From contig NC_089863.1 of NCBI RefSeq assembly GCF_036373705.1, positions 26,106,227 through 26,170,226 of the forward strand: 64,000 bases of DNA, given 5' to 3'. The notes under the pieces are model-generated. The model had not been told where the DNA came from and ran no database searches. It saw only the letters and a program-made list of their open reading frames with translations. The position numbers were made by a program, and so were the translations under genes. Below are positions 36,500 through 50,512 of this stretch, piece after piece. The first letter of the stretch is position 1, and each line of letters begins with the position of its first letter. The stretch is from Amia ocellicauda (Eukaryota; Chordata; Actinopteri; Amiiformes; Amiidae).

Positions 36500-39400
36500 A
36501 TGAGCGAGTTCTGGCACAAGATCGGATGCTGTGTGGCGGAGAAACCCCAGCCGGTAAGATCAGTCGTCGTCACGGAAAAAAAACGTATCTCGGTTACCCC
36601 CCCACCACTCAAAAGCACTGACTGTCCAGCCCTAGGGTAGGGAGTGTCTTATTAAGTCTTTCAAGGCCTGTCTTCAAAGTATAACTGAAATTAAAAACTG
36701 ACGCTAACCAGACCCATTAGGTTCATCGTAGAGAGATTTGATCCGGATCAGTGGTGTCATGTTTACACTGCCACTTGATCCAGATCAACGGTCGGCCGCC
36801 ACAGGGGTCTTCGCATGCACAGTAGCACTCAAGTCCAAACTGAATTATAGGTATATTCAATCAGTCCTTCAGAACACAGAGCTAAACATTGAAAACTGTC
36901 ATTTTATCGCTGTACGAATTAGTGTAACAACCATTCTATTCCAAGGCATTTGCATATTTGTTTGCAACCTAAGCATTTCAAATAAAAACATTTATAAGTT
37001 TTTGCTGACATAAAATAAGCCATTTAGTGTGAATTTTAACAATTGTATTTATAATATGGGAAGTAGGGAATTGTTCTCTTATCTGCCCCCAGATAGAATT
37101 CACATTTAGTAAACTATGTGCTGTGCTATACTATGCCAAGGATATAGACCACTTTAATGATAATACTTGGATAGCATTCTAACAATTGTTTTCTCAAAAA
37201 GTGTTACCCCGCTGACGAACAACGTCCAACCCATTCAGTTAATGGAAATTACTCTGCAGCCACTGGCAAATTAGTCTCTCTATTTGAGCACATCTATGCA
37301 AAGTTCGTTTATAGGATTTCTCGCTTTGAAGAATCCGGTTCCTCCAGCCTGTCTTTCTCACGGCTCGGTCCGCAGCCGCCCAGGTCTTCAGCTGGGGCTG
37401 CTGAGCATCTGACAGGTTGAGTAACTGGTACTTTCACCTTTTTCATTTTGATTCATACTTTCACTTTGCCCAGCCTGCGCAGAAACAGGCTGGGTTTTTC
37501 CAGGATTTCGCTCCGGGATTATAGCCGACTATTCGTTGATGAATGGTTTTGCTTGCACTCGTTCACACACGCGCTCCTACCAGGTCCCGCGCACCTTTAA
37601 ATATCTGCAGTGTCCGCACAGCGGGTAGGTTTTCTAAAATGGGAGTTCGCACAAGTTCACTCTGAGGAAGAAAAGGGATCATTTTATTTTGGAGCGGCCA
37701 CTACACTGGGTACCAGAGGCAAGAAAAAGCCTCGCTACCCTGGGGTCGGCTGATAGGCATTTGACCGAGCTGCCAGTTGCTTAGTCAAAGCTTTGATTTA
37801 ATCTAACTGGGCATTTTAAATTATAATCTTTTTGGCAATTGGAGATTTTTAGGCTTCCTGTAACATTTTTATTTGTACCTGCAAATCCACAACGTGTTTG
37901 GAAGCTGGAAAGGATTTATAAAGTAAATAGAAAGTATTAATACATAAAATGTTACGAGCAAGGCTGGAATGAAAACCAGACACCCCCAGGATTATGTAGT
38001 GCGGTCTACAACCTGAGAAAAGCTTGAATTAATTCTGTTAACTGCTGCGTAAATTAAAAGGGGTGGAACCGTTCTATGCCCAAGTTGAATGGGCAAGGAC
38101 ACAAATGGAGAACTGGCAGCCCTCACTGCGGCAGCAAAACGGCCCACTGTGGCCTCGACCCCGCAGTGCTGCCAGCCTGCCCCTCCCCCACGCCCACCTC
38201 CACTCCTCCAATTGGCCCTCTCCTCCCCCGCCCGGCCAATCGGCAGGACTCTTGATGGAGTCCGCATTGTCTCACTCGCCTGCTCTTCCTGTAACCCCCC
38301 CACCCCCCCTGCTCCCAGCTTCCTGCGCGGTGGTCACACAGGAGTTGCATAAGCGCGGTCCTCTCCCTCGGCCGTCTCCGTCACGGCACGAAAGTCAGGA
38401 TCCCAGAGAGAGGAAGTGGGTCGTCGGGCCCTCGGCGTCGTACCATTTTATTTTTAGACCTATTTGTTTGTTCTATTGTTGGGAACAAAGTAGGCTTCAA
38501 CCTGTGAGGAATGTTTTCTGGTTTCTTAATTTTTTTGTTTTCCCCTCTCCCCTATATAGATTTCCCCCTCCAAAATTCACTCCTCTACAACAAACTGGTC
38601 TTTGGACTCACTGCACACAAAGCCAAGTAGTTATTGGAAATGTTTTTTTATTGATTTAGTTTCTCTATAAACATTTTATCCCCACGCACATGCGCCTGAC
38701 AAACTGTTTTATTTTCAACCCTTTGTCACTGTTTATCCATATTATTATTGTTGTTCATGCTATCAGTATAGTTAATGATTGAAGAGCAATAATTACATGC
38801 AGTTCATTGTCGTGGGCACAAACAAGGTTATATAAACATATTCCTCAGCCAGTGGATTTGATTGGGTTAGTGGACTATAAAGACTAGCTGCCGGCTTAAT
38901 GGCTTGGTTGCTTCACTGCTTCCCATTGTGATTCAAGTGACGAGCCGGTGCTTGAAATACCGCCCCAGTGTGTAAAAATAAAAATAAATCGTCATCGACA
39001 CAATTGTCACGCTTGGGCCTGGGTGTTAGAGCCTGCTCCTATTTGTGCTTGGTGTTGTGCCCCTCACACGTCTCTCTGCCACTGTTGCTCTCTCTTGTAT
39101 GGAAGTGCTAGGCTACGTCCTCGGTATCTTCTCGAGACTAGTCTCTCATCCAGTGCTTGCACTGCGGGCTTCTCCGTTGATCCTTCTGTCAATTGTTTTG
39201 TTTGTTTTTAAATGATAAAAAAAAAAAAAATGATACCGGTTTTTAAAGTAAATTGATAAAATCATGCACCAGGTCCAGTCGCACACAAATCAAGAACAAA
39301 CCTGTCTAAAAGGGAGAAAATATAATCTCTGAATCTGAATAAATGAAAGTGATCATATGTTGTGTTCTGAGAAGTTTTAGTTTTTCCCCCCGTGCTCAGT

Positions 39401-42400
39401 TTAAGACTCGTGGTCAGACACATTCAGACTTGATGGGGAGGTCTCGGATTTAGATATTGGTACGGTACTGTCATTTGTACTACCTTTTATTTTCATTTTT
39501 TAATTCACACACACTGATATACTAGTTGATATAAATCTTCTCGCGCCACCATTCAAAAGCGAAAACTTGATCTCTTTCTAGTGGATATGAGCTGATCGCC
39601 ACGAAAACAGCATCTTCCACGGCATTCAGCGCCTCTTTTAGGTGGCAGATCTTATCGGCACGAGATCAGGTGAAGATGCACCGGGCCCCCACGCTGGCTT
39701 CAATACCAGAGCTCTTTCGAAACTGTTGTTTCCCAGAAGTGTTGGCTCCGCGCTCGGCCTGCGGAGCGTGTCGTGGCAGGTGACGATGTTACTGCCGCAG
39801 AGCGTGGGCGGACGTGTGGGAACTGGCCCACCGGAGCGCCCCGAGGGGAGGCTTGGTAATTTGAAGGCCGCTCTGGAGGGGAGGACACAGTAGACAGGCA
39901 GGAGCAGATAAGGTGTAGAGCGGTAAAATAAAATGGATAGGGCAAATCGGCCAGACGCCCGCTGCCTTCGAGCTGGATCCCTTTCTTGGTCTTGTATATC
40001 TTGTCTACGTATTACGGTGAATATGTTTAGTAGTGTCGTCATTGTTGTGCCACACCAGTGCGGTTTCTACACAGAGCTGCGCAATAGGAGCGCTGTTAGT
40101 CTCCAAAAATTACACCTCCCTCCCGCCCCGCTGACCTTTACTGAGATGACCACCCTTCCCTAACAAAGGAATGTGCAATTACACTCTGCGCTCGCTCGCC
40201 ATGACTGCGGTGGCCCGAGCGACTAGCACCATCGGTGAAACCAGGACTGGGCTTTAATGCACTGTGGGAGCCAGTGTTTGGGCCAGCGTTGAGACTTGTC
40301 AGGGTAATTATGAAGTACCGGGCGCTGGAATGATTATATTTAATGCGCCGCTGAAAGGGGTTTAGCTGGGTTTTTACGGCACTGAGATTGTAAAATGAGG
40401 CAAAAAGGCAGCAAGAACTGGAAGGTCTTATGAGGTGCATTCTAGTGTCTGGCTCTGGCCATGATATGTAAGTATGTGACTCATCATTTTTATTCTTTCT
40501 TACAATTTATTTTCACTTCTTACGAAAGTTGGAACAGGGGACAGCATACTAACAATCAGCCTCAGGCTATTGTACTGTAACTTGCCATCATGTGATTCCC
40601 CTCTCTAGCTGTGGGGAAATGCCAGTGCTTCTCCACTCATAAAAGTACAAAGGTTAAAACCAACAAAACAAGCATTGCCGTTCCTCGTATTCCCCCCTTG
40701 AAGCCGGTGAATTAGTGCTGTCTACACAATATGAACACAAAAACACGGTGATGCACTTCTAGTGTCACTACAAGATGTGTTGCATCATCCTGTGACCTTG
40801 AGTACAGTTAGTTTGACAAGGATTAGGCACATTTTGCCATATGTATTGACCCTCTGCTGCCAGCCCAAGTGCATGCTGGGATGGGTTGCTGGGCCTGCTC
40901 CTAACCAACTGTGACCATCTGTGTTTCAGAAGAAGAAGAGGAGGAAGATCGACCGCAGCATGATTGGGGAGCCCATGAACTTCGTCCACTTGACGCACAT
41001 CGGCTCCGGGGAGATGAACGAGGGGCTGCAGCCGGTAAGAGCTACTGCCCGTGCAGAGGGTTCAAAGGTCACCGAGGGTTCTGGGTTGTAGTTGGGTTTA
41101 GCAAGTTCCCCTTCTAGTCCTGGAGAGACGCATGCTCTCGAACTCCAGTCAGTGCCTGGAGGTCCTGTTATTCTTGACTAATTAAATCCTCAACAACGAC
41201 AACAAAAACAATGTTTGGAACGAAGAATTGGTAGATATGGTGTCCGTCAGGGGTCAAGTCAAGATCTTAAAGTGAGGGATGAATTATTTGAACAAGAAAA
41301 CATAATAGACCTACAAAGTAAGGTCAGAAGTTCCTAGGGCAGCAGTCAAACCTGGGATCAGACTGGCACATCCCAACCAAGGCAGCGTTAGCCTGGCAAT
41401 GCCCATTCCACCAAGCACAGCCAGAGTCAAGAGACCAGTCTAGCTCCTTTCCTGTCAACAGTATCTTTGACACAGTGGCCATATCTCCAGCAGACAGTCA
41501 AAGTCCCCTGTTGGCATGGCCTTCTCCTTTCCGGTCTGGGTCCCTGGCTGACTATCCCCTCGGCTCCCTTGAAACAAGGAAAGCAAGGAGGAGAAGAAGA
41601 AAAGGAGATAAAACCGTTTGAGGCAATTGAACGTCTTAAAGTAAAGACTTGCCATCATTTGCGGCATTGTGGTTTTAGTTTTTTTGACTGAAACTGAAAT
41701 TCAAAATTAAATGGCTTACTCTAGGCAAGAGAGGGAGTGTATTATACTGGTTGCACCTGAGTTTCTCAGGTGTTTACTTACCTGTTTAAATGTAAATATG
41801 ATTATTTTTTTAAGCAGACGACAATATTCATTTGATTACCTGCGTAACGTGATTATTTCGTGAGGTGAAAATGCAGCTCTAAAGGGGCTTTCACACCGGA
41901 CACGGCAGAGCGGCGGAGTTTAGAATCGGCAAAGCGGAGCGCAAGAGATGAACCATTTTCAACTTTTGCCGCGCTGGGCCGTGACGTAAACGTAAATCAG
42001 CCAAACGGAGAAATGTACAAGGCTCAGTGGAGATATCAAAATAATTTAAATGGAGAAGAAACTTATCAGCGATGATTTTAATATGTAATATTTCTATGAT
42101 AATTGTCAATACAATGAAAAAAGCCAATATAGTCTGAAAAGTGCTATTGAGCAGCAGGTTGATGAGCTTTTCAGGATCGCAGCTTGCTTCGATAATGAAA
42201 GAGGTCGAAAATTATGGGATTATGATAGTGGTATTGGAGGAGTTTAAATTTATTTATGTAGGTCTGTGTATTTATTTTGTGTAAGCACCTTAAGTCTCAA
42301 CAGTGGCTCTAGAAGGTGCCTCTCTCCGTGATCGGCCCGAGCCTCTTCCAATGGAGGGGCAGGGATGGTTGTGTGCGGAAATGGGTTGGATGGGCTTAAC

Positions 42401-45400
42401 TAGATGGAGGGACATTCATGGTACCTCTTGGTAGAGATGATTCAGTCATTGCTCTCTGGCGTCAGAAGAGGCCATTATTAGAATGGCCAGCGGTGGCCGT
42501 CGGTTATGGTGTACGTCGGTCTCCACAGGATTAAAAAATAAATACACCCTGCGGTCTTGTGTGCGAGATCTCCAGGGATTTTAGACGGATCTGGGTGGAG
42601 TGCGGCTCTCTCGGGGTTCCTGGCTCGAATCCAGCCAACACATTCCAAGGCCCTGATCTCTCTACCCATGAAAACCCGACTGTGTGAACCTGCGTCAGTG
42701 GACTTCGGGTAAAAGTGTCTCCCGAACCACAGCGACCACGGTACGGAAGAAAAACGGCAGAAGTCGGGTCCCGGTACTAGATCTTCCCCAGCAAAAGCTT
42801 GTTCTCCTCTCGTTCAGCTCTCCTCAGACAGTGATTTATTCTTTGTTTAAAACCAATCGAACGCCAGGCGAGAGCAGGGATTCACACTAGCGACAGGAAG
42901 CGGCGGGAGCAACTCCTGAAATAACAGGAAGTCCCTGCTGTAAACGGTTTCGTTAAGGTAATCCAAAATAAGGCCTTTGTTCGTTTAAGTTCAAGTAAGG
43001 CCTGAGTCAGGTTTTCTGGAAGGGTGACTGGAACAGCAGAGCAAAGACATGTGAGGTTTTTCCCAGAGTCTGTTTTTCTTCCTGGTTTTCTCGTTTTGAA
43101 TGAGGGGAAATAATAAGAACATTCCTCTCCCAGGTATGGAAGTTTCCTAGTCATTTTGTCCCGTACATACGAAGCCGCTGTACTTGCCCTGTCTCATGTT
43201 TTCATCTTTAGTAATTTCACCAACTGCTTTTGATGGTTATTTAGTGGATTTCCATTTCACACGCACCTTGGTATTATTATTGTCATCTTTCCATCTTTCC
43301 TTTTTCATCCCCCTCTCCCCTTTTTTTTCCCTTATTACAATTTCCTTTCTTAATCTTTCCTTCATCTTTTCTCTCCCATGCTATCCTTCTCCCTCAGTGC
43401 TTGGGGTGGTGGGAAGGCGTTGTCTTTCTGTCACATAGCTATGTCTCAAAGATGGATTCCCTTGATACCATAGCAAAACACCTCCATACCTTATGGACAT
43501 GAATTCCAGACAGATTACTGATTTCCAGCTATTTTGGAAGAAGTTAAAAGTCGTATCAACTTAACATACTCTGTGGTCTACTGGACAGTATTTAATAATA
43601 AAAATAATAACAATAATAATAAATGACTGATGTAGTTAGACATCCCCATTGGTTTTTATTATTGTGGGAAAGGCTGTAATGGAAAAGCAATAATTACGTA
43701 TTGAAGTGGCGTTTTAATAACGAATCGTGGCATCTCCACACGGACGCAAAGTGTTTCTTTCTCTGGAAACCCTTTCCCTGTTATAGAAACCAAGAGATGG
43801 CTGTGATGGCGAGGGCCGGGCCCAGGTCTGGTGAGCTGTAGGGCGTCTGTGCTTTCTGTTTTAGATCCTTCATAAATCAGAGATGGGGATTAATCTGTCT
43901 CGCGCGATCCAAATTCCACTTTCGAGCTTCAAAGATTTCAGTCTCTCGGTTATGCAGAAGCAGCTCAAGAACCTTCTGTGGTTTTTGGGACTTTTCTGCA
44001 AGGGGAGGGGGTGATCGGAGGTCCAGTAACAACCCGGTATGTAAGGAATAAACCTGCAGCTAGGATATAGGAAGTAAAAGTGAAATTGCTTGAGATTCAC
44101 TGGCAAACGCAGCCCCCAAACTCTGGTCTATCCCAGAATCCCTTTTCTTCTCCCTCACAGACCTCCCTCCCCCCCATCCTCCCATGGTGATTCCTGCTCA
44201 AATAAGCGTCTGTCTCCATAGAGAGGGAAGTTGCAGCAAAATCCTTAAAATAGCCCTTGATCCTGAGAAAATGCCGGGGATGCCAGTAGAGGCAGGCAGT
44301 GTTACCGGATCACAGCTTGGTTTTCGGGGGTTTCAGCATCCCAAGGCCAAAATAGCAGGCTGGCGTGGACCGCAGGGTGACCGTCTGTTGAGTTTTAACC
44401 CCCTGTCGTAAGGGGACGGCCAGCCTTACTCCCAATGAGAGTCTCAAACCCCACGGCTTGTGTAGGGCTGTCTGAAGTCTCAATACCTCAAACATGTTGG
44501 CCATCTAATTCAGCCCAGGGGTTCATTCCATTGGGCAGTGAAGAGTGAATTCCCCAAAAGATGGAGATGACCGACTCCTTCCAGATCATCCCAGACGTGT
44601 TCTTTGGCATTTAAGCCAGGTCCATGATTTGTTCCAGCTCCCAACTTTGAGACGTAGATTGTTCTATATGGGTAGATAAACCGGGGTTTACGGAATTGCC
44701 AAAGCTGAGCCCTGATATCGAAGCCTGTAAAAAGCAATTGATATCTGCTGGCCATGGCTTTTTGTAGCGAATATTTGATTTGCCTGGATTCGTGGAGCAG
44801 CTGCAGTGTAGCTGGGCAGGTGTGGTTTTCCAGCAGCACTGTTACTAGGTGTGGTCTAGCTGCCACACTCAAGGGTGCAGTGAGGTGTGTCTGTGTCAGT
44901 GTGAAGATTGTGAGTGTGAGGACTCTCTCTCTCTCTCTCGCTTGCTCTTAGAGAGATCTTACTTTCTTGAGTTGTTTCTGTTCCTCACTGTTAGTGTGTT
45001 TCTCTCTCTTCCTCCTTCTCTCTCATCTCTCGGAAGATAGTTTGTCAAAAGAAGATAATCTCAAATGGGGAAGGAAAAAAGGGCAGAAAGGGCATGGTGA
45101 TGAGGAAATCTTAGGCAGGCCCTGTTAGACAGCTCTACTGTTTGCCCACGATTATGTGCTCTTTAGAAAAACAAGAAACAAAAATATCTTGGGTGGTAGG
45201 GGTGAAACAAAAAAAAATCTATTCCAATAGCAAAGGTGTAATGGATTTGAAGGTATTCATTCAAAGAAACCAAAGAAAAACTACGAGACAGAGCATGAAA
45301 ATATAGAGCCAACAGTTTAGGGTACAGTTTAGGCCAGGAGAAAATGCCCGAGGGGTATTCAGGAAAGAAAGAAAAATACTATTCTTCTACACAATTGAAT

Positions 45401-46816
45401 TCAGACCGGACACACACAGCCTCTAATCATCGATGAAGCCATCCACTGAAAGGTGTTTAGACGTTTAATCTCGTAATATTAGCCCCCGCCATTAAAATTG
45501 TATTAAATCAATCAATCAAACCTCTTTACACCTCTTTCAGACACAAACATCTGGGGAGATATTTGTCTGTTTCTTGTGCTGAGTCACTATCCCTAAAGAA
45601 ATAAAGACCCACTTGACAACCGAACGTTTTCCCACCTCCTCATTGGCTGAACACAGTCACTACAAACGGGCACAAGGCACTGCAACTTTAAACTCCACTT
45701 AAAAGCGAAGTGTGGGATTTATGGAGCCATGGATGCAGATAGCCGGTCTCTCCTTTTCTTCAGCTCTAATTTAAGTATAACACAGAACGAGCAATTTCTT
45801 GGGAGGCCGAGGAACCAGACGTGAGACGGCATGTCGAGACTTTGAAACTGCGCCCTTTTCTGATGTATTTTTCCTCCCCGACTCAAGCGCGTGTCTGCGC
45901 CTTGAAGACACTTTCATCTCCAGCTGTAAACAACTCAAAAGAGGAACTCGGAATAGGGAAGTGGAGGTCCTCCTCTGAGCAAAACAAGTTATCTTGATCT
46001 TTTCTGTGACGTAAAGTCATTCACGCCAACAACAAACCAGCTCTTGGGTTTTATGATTCTGTTTTCCGCCTCACTGAGGGGTACATGAAATCTGTGGTAG
46101 TATCTAACTACACTTTCTCATGCTATCTGTTGCTATGAATCCTGGGAAATGTTCACAGCCTTCATTTGAGAGAGTTATTCGGTTTAGATCAATTCTGTCC
46201 ATTAATCTGCTTCAGACAAAAATGTATCCTGGAGTTTGCTCAATAATTAGTAATCAACCTTCAAAAGTCTATCCGTCTACAGAAAAAGTAATTGTAGTAA
46301 GTACTGTAGTACATTACATGGTACTACAATATACTATAGTAATTTGTTGCTGTACTGTATTAAGCACTATAGTACATCACACAGTACTACAGTATACTGT
46401 AGTATTTGTTGTACTACTGGAGTAAGTACTATATTGCATTACAAGGTACAACAGTATACTATAGTATTTGTTGTAGTACTTTATTAAGTACTACATTACA
46501 CTACTACAATATACTGAAGTATTTGTTGTAGTACTGTAGAGAATAGTACATTACATGGTGCTACAGTATACTATAATATTTGTTGTAGTACTATAGTACA
46601 TAACGAAGTACTACAGTATTTCCGGCCCTGTGTTTTGTAGGACTTGATATTTCAGTCATGTAACATGCAGGGCCTGAGCTCTAAGCCAGGTATAACTCCC
46701 AAAGCCGGTCAGTGACAACCTGGTTCGGTTTTGTCTCTCTCTTGCAGTCGGGAACAGTCCAGGAACAAATGAGGTCCAAAGGTCCCAGTGTCAACGGGCG
46801 CAGTAGCTTATTATAG
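36500..46816 (+). CDS. CDC42SE1: CDC42 small effector protein 1 (SPEC1), 3 coding exons
   Basis: Small membrane-linked effector that binds GTP-loaded Cdc42 through a CRIB motif and modulates actin-dependent signalling at the cell cortex. Coding exons 36500-36553, 40930-41034 and 46748-46816 join in phase 0 at every junction and give 75 aa (human SPEC1 79). The start [18 protein letters not shown] matches human almost exactly; Cys10 and Cys11 correspond to the dicysteine reported as palmitoylated in this family. [10 protein letters not shown] is the basic segment. [17 protein letters not shown] (about 30-46) is the CRIB core with the conserved Pro, Phe, two His and Gly. The C-terminal [10 protein letters not shown] is shared with human; the last residues (GRSSLL) differ and are a little shorter. 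[10 protein letters not shown] and gene order separate it from CDC42SE2. Introns 2 and 3 are about 4.4 and 5.7 kb. Confidence 0.96.
36560..40920. other. CDC42SE1 intron 2
   Basis: About 4.4 kb with no coding exon. It holds a C-rich block at 38160-38320, a CpG-rich patch at 39640-39960 that could be an internal regulatory element, and an A-run near 39218-39231. No transposon of the families listed here is obvious. Confidence 0.5.
41035..46290. other. CDC42SE1 intron 3, mostly unique sequence
   Basis: No coding exon. Includes a diverged SINE near 42595-42740 (box B-like GGCTCGAATCC and tail-like GACTTCGGGTAAAAGTGTCTCC), a pyrimidine-rich tract at 43270-43400, AATAAT repeats near 43593-43622 and (CT)n at 44921-44940. 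Confidence 0.45.
46296..46619. repeat. Minisatellite of about 60 bp, rich in GTAC/TATA palindromes
   Basis: About five diverged tandem copies of a unit of roughly 60 bp containing GTACTACAGTATACTATAG and TATTTGTTGTAGTACTGTA. The unit is itself full of short palindromes (AGTACT, GTATAC, CTATAG). It lies in CDC42SE1 intron 3, ending about 130 bp upstream of the last coding exon. Confidence 0.85.
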
Positions 46817-49780
46817 TGCCTTCGGAGGGTAAGTAAGCCAGTTTCCCAGCTCTGTCTTCTACGCTTACAGCCAATGTACAAATATGTGATACCGTTCAGC
46901 TCCCACGATGCCTCTGTGTGCAGACAGTCTGTAAAGACTTGTTTACTCAAGCGGAGGGGAGTAGGAATTTACGGAGCTACTTCAGGATAGACAGAACTAT
47001 TTCTTGGCAACTACGCAATAAATGAGGCAGTTTAGGGAGGGCAGCAAGAAGTTCTTAAAATGTTTTGCAACCCAACAGGTAAAATCACAAACAGGCTTGA
47101 GCAGTGTAACCCACAAGGTGCTGCTCCCAATTTGGGGCGTTTTCATAGCCGTCCGAGGGAGGCAGCACCATATCGCCGGGGCCCCGTCGCCGAATTGGCT
47201 CCAAACGTGTAGTGATCGAATATGCGATCATTGAGCTGCATGTCTTGATCTTTCACCTTTTTATCTCCCCAGGCAGGAGGACAACATGGGAATCCACTAT
47301 TAAGTACCCCCTTAAATTTGGACAGGACTATATCCCTTACCGTGAACTAGACCCCCAACCTTCTGGACAAAACCTCCATCACTTCCGATCCTACACAGGA
47401 GGACTTCCCCGCTGGACGCCCATCGTTTTGCCTCACCACCACCCTGCCCCCCGATCCGTAAGCCCAAAAGAATGACATCTATGGAATCCAGGAAGTACAT
47501 AAAACACACAAACCAAAAAAACAACCTCCTAGTCATTTCCGATGGAGAAAGAGACTTTGGGGTTTGGAAGCAGAGTATCGTTCCACTGGTCTGACCATGG
47601 AGACTGTGTATGCACATCATGGGGGGGGTTAAGCAGGGAAGAGAAGCGTGTCCATACACTGGGCTTTGTAGCATGGGCCACTTTAATGTGTGTAGATCTC
47701 ATTGTAGAACCTTTCAGGGCTCTTCTCAAAATGAACCTCCACCTTCTCCAGCTGCCAGCTTTGTGTGCACACTGCCAGACCAGCCAGAACAATTATGGAC
47801 GGTCCCTTACTTATTCTTTGTCCCGAGTACATTATTAGGGGTGTGAGTGAGGGGAGGGGCTTCTTTTTGGACTTACTAAATGTAGCGTAGACTAGCAGAA
47901 TGTGACGGTTTTGATTTTAATTTAATTTGCAGCCGCTGGGGCATCCGCTGGCTCGTGCTTGTGTACAGTTGAATCAAATCTGATGTGTTTTTAAGGATCA
48001 TTTTACAAAATCTTGTTTTTAATTGTGGTGGTTGGTCTTTTGATGTGGGGATGTGGATTTCATGGAGCGTTTCATTTCTGACCGGCCAAACCAGGGTGGG
48101 TCCATCGGCAGACGCTCATTCTGAGACCAAATGTTAGAGGGTCTGTTTCCAGAAAGCCAAGCCAACTAGTGCTGGGTGTTTTGTTGCAAAATTGCAAAAT
48201 TGTTCGCCGCGCACTGGCTGAGCGAGAGCCAGTATAGAAGCTTTTGGCCATTTCCGGTCCCCAAAACATTTCGGATCAGTCTAGAACCGCTAGACGGACT
48301 CTGACCCTCTACAAATTGACGGAATTGTGGATTCATCCACAAAACCGGGGAACTATTTTCAAGACTGAGGGAGTGGCATTTTCGTATGCCATGATCGTTT
48401 TGCATTTCGTAGCGTAAAAAAAAAAAAATTGTGCGCCTGGTTTCACATCTACCCGCAGGTATACTTGTACTTGAACGACATTATGATGAAAGGCTAGTTT
48501 GAATTCTGCAACGGCATCCCCTCGTCAATTGTTATTTCCCAGATCTTTGGACAGGATCAGAAACTGCAATTTGTATCGCCATGAATGACATGAATGGATA
48601 GTATTTAAAACATAACAAAGGTGCAACCGACAGATATAGTGACAGCAAGTGATTTTGTTTGTTTTTAAGAAGTGTGAACCGTTGCTTAAGACATACAGGC
48701 ACACAAACCTACACGTCTTGCAGAAAAGGGTTCTAAGCCACGCTCACTTCAAATCGCATCAACCGCAAAAATGTGCTAGGATTCTACCTCAGCATGCCCA
48801 GTTTTTAATTAAAAATAAACACATTACAAATGAAGGTAGCAACCGTTTCAAGGGCTGGACAATTAACCATCACCACCAAAGCAACGTCACCAAAGAGTTC
48901 CACTTTCACCGGGTTGTGTAATTTTGATCCTCAACGGTCCGTACACACATTGGTCTGGTTGTACACTGGATCACCCACACTTTCGATACTTTCCATGATC
49001 CCCTTTACTGGACTATGTGACGCCTCCGAGGCTCGGTATTAACACGATGAACAGCCCTGCGTTTATATGACTGTTTTCTCCAGGTACCTCGAAAAGGAAA
49101 TAGCCAGGAGGGGATCTTTTTTTTTTTGTTGCAATTTTGAACTTCTTGTTAAGTGTTCTTTGTTTTGTTTTGAATTCTTTGTTTCCCCCACCATGTGCGT
49201 AACCGTCTGCGCAAAATCCACAGGGTGTGAATCACAACTTGTCTCCCACGAATCACAGAGAGAGAATGCAACCCAAAATAATCCCCTTTAAAACATGTCA
49301 ACTGTGAGATATACTTGCTAGCTTTTTCTTCCAAGAAGTGTGGCCACCTGTGAGACTTTGATTAGGACCATAACGCCGTGCCACCGAGAGATTTCTGTTC
49401 CAGTGTTTTATCAATCAATGAATCCACAAGGACCTAAAAGGCACTTCTAAGAAAGTGTCGAGGAATCATGTTCCACAGCCCCGACTCGAGTATTAACACT
49501 TCGCCAATTCAGTTTGTCTACTGATACCTGTAACTGCATTATCCAGAGGCCAGGTATTTTTATTTTAAGCTCCAGTTACCACCCCTCCCCAGAAAATTCC
49601 CAAAACCAGTGTTGGGTTTTCCACATATCTTTCTAAAGTGCTCAGCTGCACTCGGAAACCACATATCCTCTTTCAGTTTCAAACAAAAGGGCAGTTCTGT
49701 CTGTTCCGGTTCTGTTTATATATTTCGGGAATATCAATAATGACAATAATAAAAGCCATTCACTGGATTAAATATGATTA
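46817..49780 (+). other. CDC42SE1: CDC42SE1 3' UTR, split by an intron
   Basis: Twelve bases after the stop (TAG, 46814-46816) stands a strong donor, GGAGG|GTAAGT, at 46829. A good acceptor with a pyrimidine tract (TTTTTATCTCCCCAG) ends at 47272. The inferred final exon starts at 47273 and is non-coding. Poly(A) signal candidates are AATAAA at 48814-48819 and 49748-49753. Splice sites are seen; their use is inferred. Confidence 0.5.
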
Positions 49781-50340
49781 ACTGTATTAGCATTTTTAAT
49801 TATTATTTTAAACTGCTCTATGTGTCTGTGTTGCAAGATTTTTTTTTTTTTTTTGGTCTTTGGTCTTTTGGGGTCTTTTCCATTCCCCTTCAGTGCACCT
49901 CTGGTTTATTATTATTGTCACTAGTAATTGGTGTTTTCTTGATATTTATGTTGACTGAAAAATAACCGTGAGACTTTGCAAAGACCAGGAAAAAGCCAGC
50001 ATGTTTCTATTTGTATTTTTGTTGTTTCCGCTTTGCCACTGAGGGAGGGGTCAGGTTGTTTCATTTTGTAATGATGGCTGGCGTGAATGAGGGTGCAAGA
50101 CAAACGACCAAAAGAAACCTGTTGTTGAGTATTTGTGTGCTGACTTGTGGCCCTTCTGTGTTTTGTTTTTTTAAATACAGTTGATATTTTAAGTACACCC
50201 TGTGTCTCGTGAGCAGTCATTTCATTCACTACACACTATTCTGCTGTCTGTTAAGTGTTTTTTTTGTGTTCAAAAGCTCTCTCAAGTGTGGCCTGCGCAG
50301 ATATACACGGCACAACACCTAGCACAAAATGGAGCATATA

Positions 50341-50455
50341 TATAGCTTGGACTGGTATTCACTTAAATGTGTGTGTGTGTTCATTGTATGTTAGCGTTTG
50401 GGGAGAAAGGAGGAAAAAAATGTCACCTTGGATAAAGGCAGCTGCACAATAACTT
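50341..50455 (+). repeat. Possible SINE 3' remnant
   Basis: GTCACCTTGGATAAAGGCAGCTGC near 50422-50446 resembles the LINE2-type tail of the two SINEs at 34.8 and 35.6 kb. The tRNA-like head is not recognisable. Confidence 0.35.
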
Positions 50456-50512
50456 GATAAGAAGCAATGTACTGGAGGACAGCCGGGGAGTGGTACAGAG
50501 TACGACCCTGAG

